From: Hyphomicrobium sp.
GTDB lineage: Bacteria > Pseudomonadota > Alphaproteobacteria > Rhizobiales > Hyphomicrobiaceae
NCBI GenBank assembly: GCA_025927515.1
Contig: JAICLG010000170.1
Span: 1-6,696, forward strand
DNA: 6,696 nt
Direction of reading: 5' to 3'
The notes beneath the pieces are model-generated. The model saw nothing but the letters and a program-made list of their open reading frames with translations. It ran no database searches and was not told where the DNA came from. How positions within the stretch are numbered: the stretch's first letter is position 1; each line of letters begins with the position of its first letter. Positions 6,156 through 6,696 of this stretch are shown one piece after another. The position numbers and the translations under genes are program-made.

Positions 6156-6696
6156 AGGCCGCATGCCTCCTTACGCGTTGCCACATAGACGGGTTCTCGT
6201 CCTGTGCCGTGTCGTCGAAGCTCAAAGCCGTAATGAGAAATTGCATTTGCTATTGCCGTAACGCTGCAACTTGGGTGGATCTCCAAGATCAGTGCGTTGG
6301 TGCGCGCGAGCCAGCCGTTATTCTGCGTCAGCAGAGCTTCTTCCGTGCCCTCGATATCCACTTTGACAAGATCAACGCGGCTCCATCCGAATTCGGCGAG
6401 AATATCTTCGACGGTGCGGACGGCAACTTCGATGGTATTCGGCAGTTTGTGCATTTGCGACGTTTGAAGCGCGCTGCATGTCGGATTTTTTCCCGTCCGC
6501 AGCATTAGGCGTTCAGATTTTGGGCCCACAGCGCAGGTGGCGATTACGCCTTGCAACGTGTTCCACTCGACCGTGCGCCGAAGACGTTTTATGTTGCGCG
6601 GATCAGGCTCAACGAGAATAAATTCCGATTTCGGAAATTGTGCAGCGAGTGCAAGCGCTGCCATGCCAATGTTCGCGCCGAGATCAAGAATTCGCC
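6149..6696 (-). CDS. FkbM-family SAM-dependent methyltransferase, C-terminal part (5' end beyond right edge)
   Basis: The frame is open from the right edge (first full codon at 6694-6692) to a TGA at 6151-6149, giving 181 visible residues. The visible part begins right in motif I of a class I methyltransferase: RILDLGANIGMAALALA. The SAM-binding glycine loop is therefore intact, and the true start lies outside the window; the internal ATG at 6664 is not the start. Further signatures are the acidic VEPDP (28-32), VDLVKVDIEGTEEALL (107-122) and ALILEIHP (134-141). These are the classic FkbM-domain pattern, known from O-methyltransferases acting on polyketide, sugar and exopolysaccharide hydroxyls. 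It ends by overlapping the next methyltransferase gene by 7 nt, and the end of this gene carries that gene's ribosome binding site. The position ahead of four glycosyltransferases suggests a glycan substrate. The protein matches its neighbour only in family motifs, so the two are not a recent duplication. Confidence 0.9.
   Translation of the reverse strand, partial: RILDLGANIGMAALALAAQFPKSEFILVEPDPRNIKRLRRTVEWNTLQGVIATCAVGPKSERLMLRTGKNPTCSALQTSQMHKLPNTIEVAVRTVEDILAEFGWSRVDLVKVDIEGTEEALLTQNNGWLARTNALILEIHPSCSVTAIANAISHYGFELRRHGTGREPVYVATRKEACGLC
6166..6172 (-). promoter_or_regulatory. Strong Shine-Dalgarno sequence deciding the start of the second methyltransferase
   Basis: The minus strand reads AAGGAGG (6172-6166), the best ribosome binding site in the window, inside the last codons of the upstream methyltransferase gene. 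Its spacing is 10 nt to the ATG at 6155 but only 1 nt to the ATG at 6164, so 6155 is the better start. Confidence 0.75.

Noticed and set aside
6156..6164. Upstream ATG at 6164 as start of the second methyltransferase
   Set aside because: The strong AAGGAGG sits only 1 nt from this ATG, too close to serve it. The ATG at 6155 has a workable 10-nt spacing.

Overview
The window is a stretch of a polysaccharide (exopolysaccharide, capsule or O-antigen type) biosynthesis locus. Every gene I can support lies on the minus strand, head to tail, so transcription runs from right to left. The composition is moderately GC-rich with a proteobacterial look. The gene families and codon use would fit an alphaproteobacterium such as a Hyphomicrobiales member, but there is no rRNA or marker gene, so that placement is a guess.

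In transcription order (right to left): (1) a FkbM-family SAM-dependent methyltransferase cut by the right edge; (2) a second, divergent FkbM-type methyltransferase of about 290 residues; (3) and (4) two similar GT4 glycosyltransferases (393 and 379 aa) that look like tandem paralogues; (5) a more divergent GT4 glycosyltransferase (382 aa); (6) another divergent GT4 glycosyltransferase (407 aa); (7) the first 146 codons of a multi-pass membrane protein cut by the left edge. Gene 7 may be a Wzy-like oligosaccharide repeat-unit polymerase. It begins at a GTG with a good ribosome binding site.

Neighbouring genes overlap by 4 to 13 nt at four of the six junctions. The exceptions are a 95-nt gap before gene 3 and a 77-nt gap before gene 7. 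This points to one operon with translational coupling, whose promoter lies beyond the right edge. No terminator, tRNA, rRNA, CRISPR array, insertion sequence or long repeat was seen.

Working model (inference): four cytoplasmic or membrane-peripheral retaining glycosyltransferases add successive sugars to a lipid-linked oligosaccharide, the two methyltransferases O-methylate sugars of that glycan, and the membrane protein joins or handles the exported repeat units. The initiating phosphoglycosyltransferase, flippase, export proteins and nucleotide-sugar enzymes are not in the window. No defence system or radically new system was found. The points of interest are the paired methyltransferases, the duplicated glycosyltransferases and the unassigned membrane protein.
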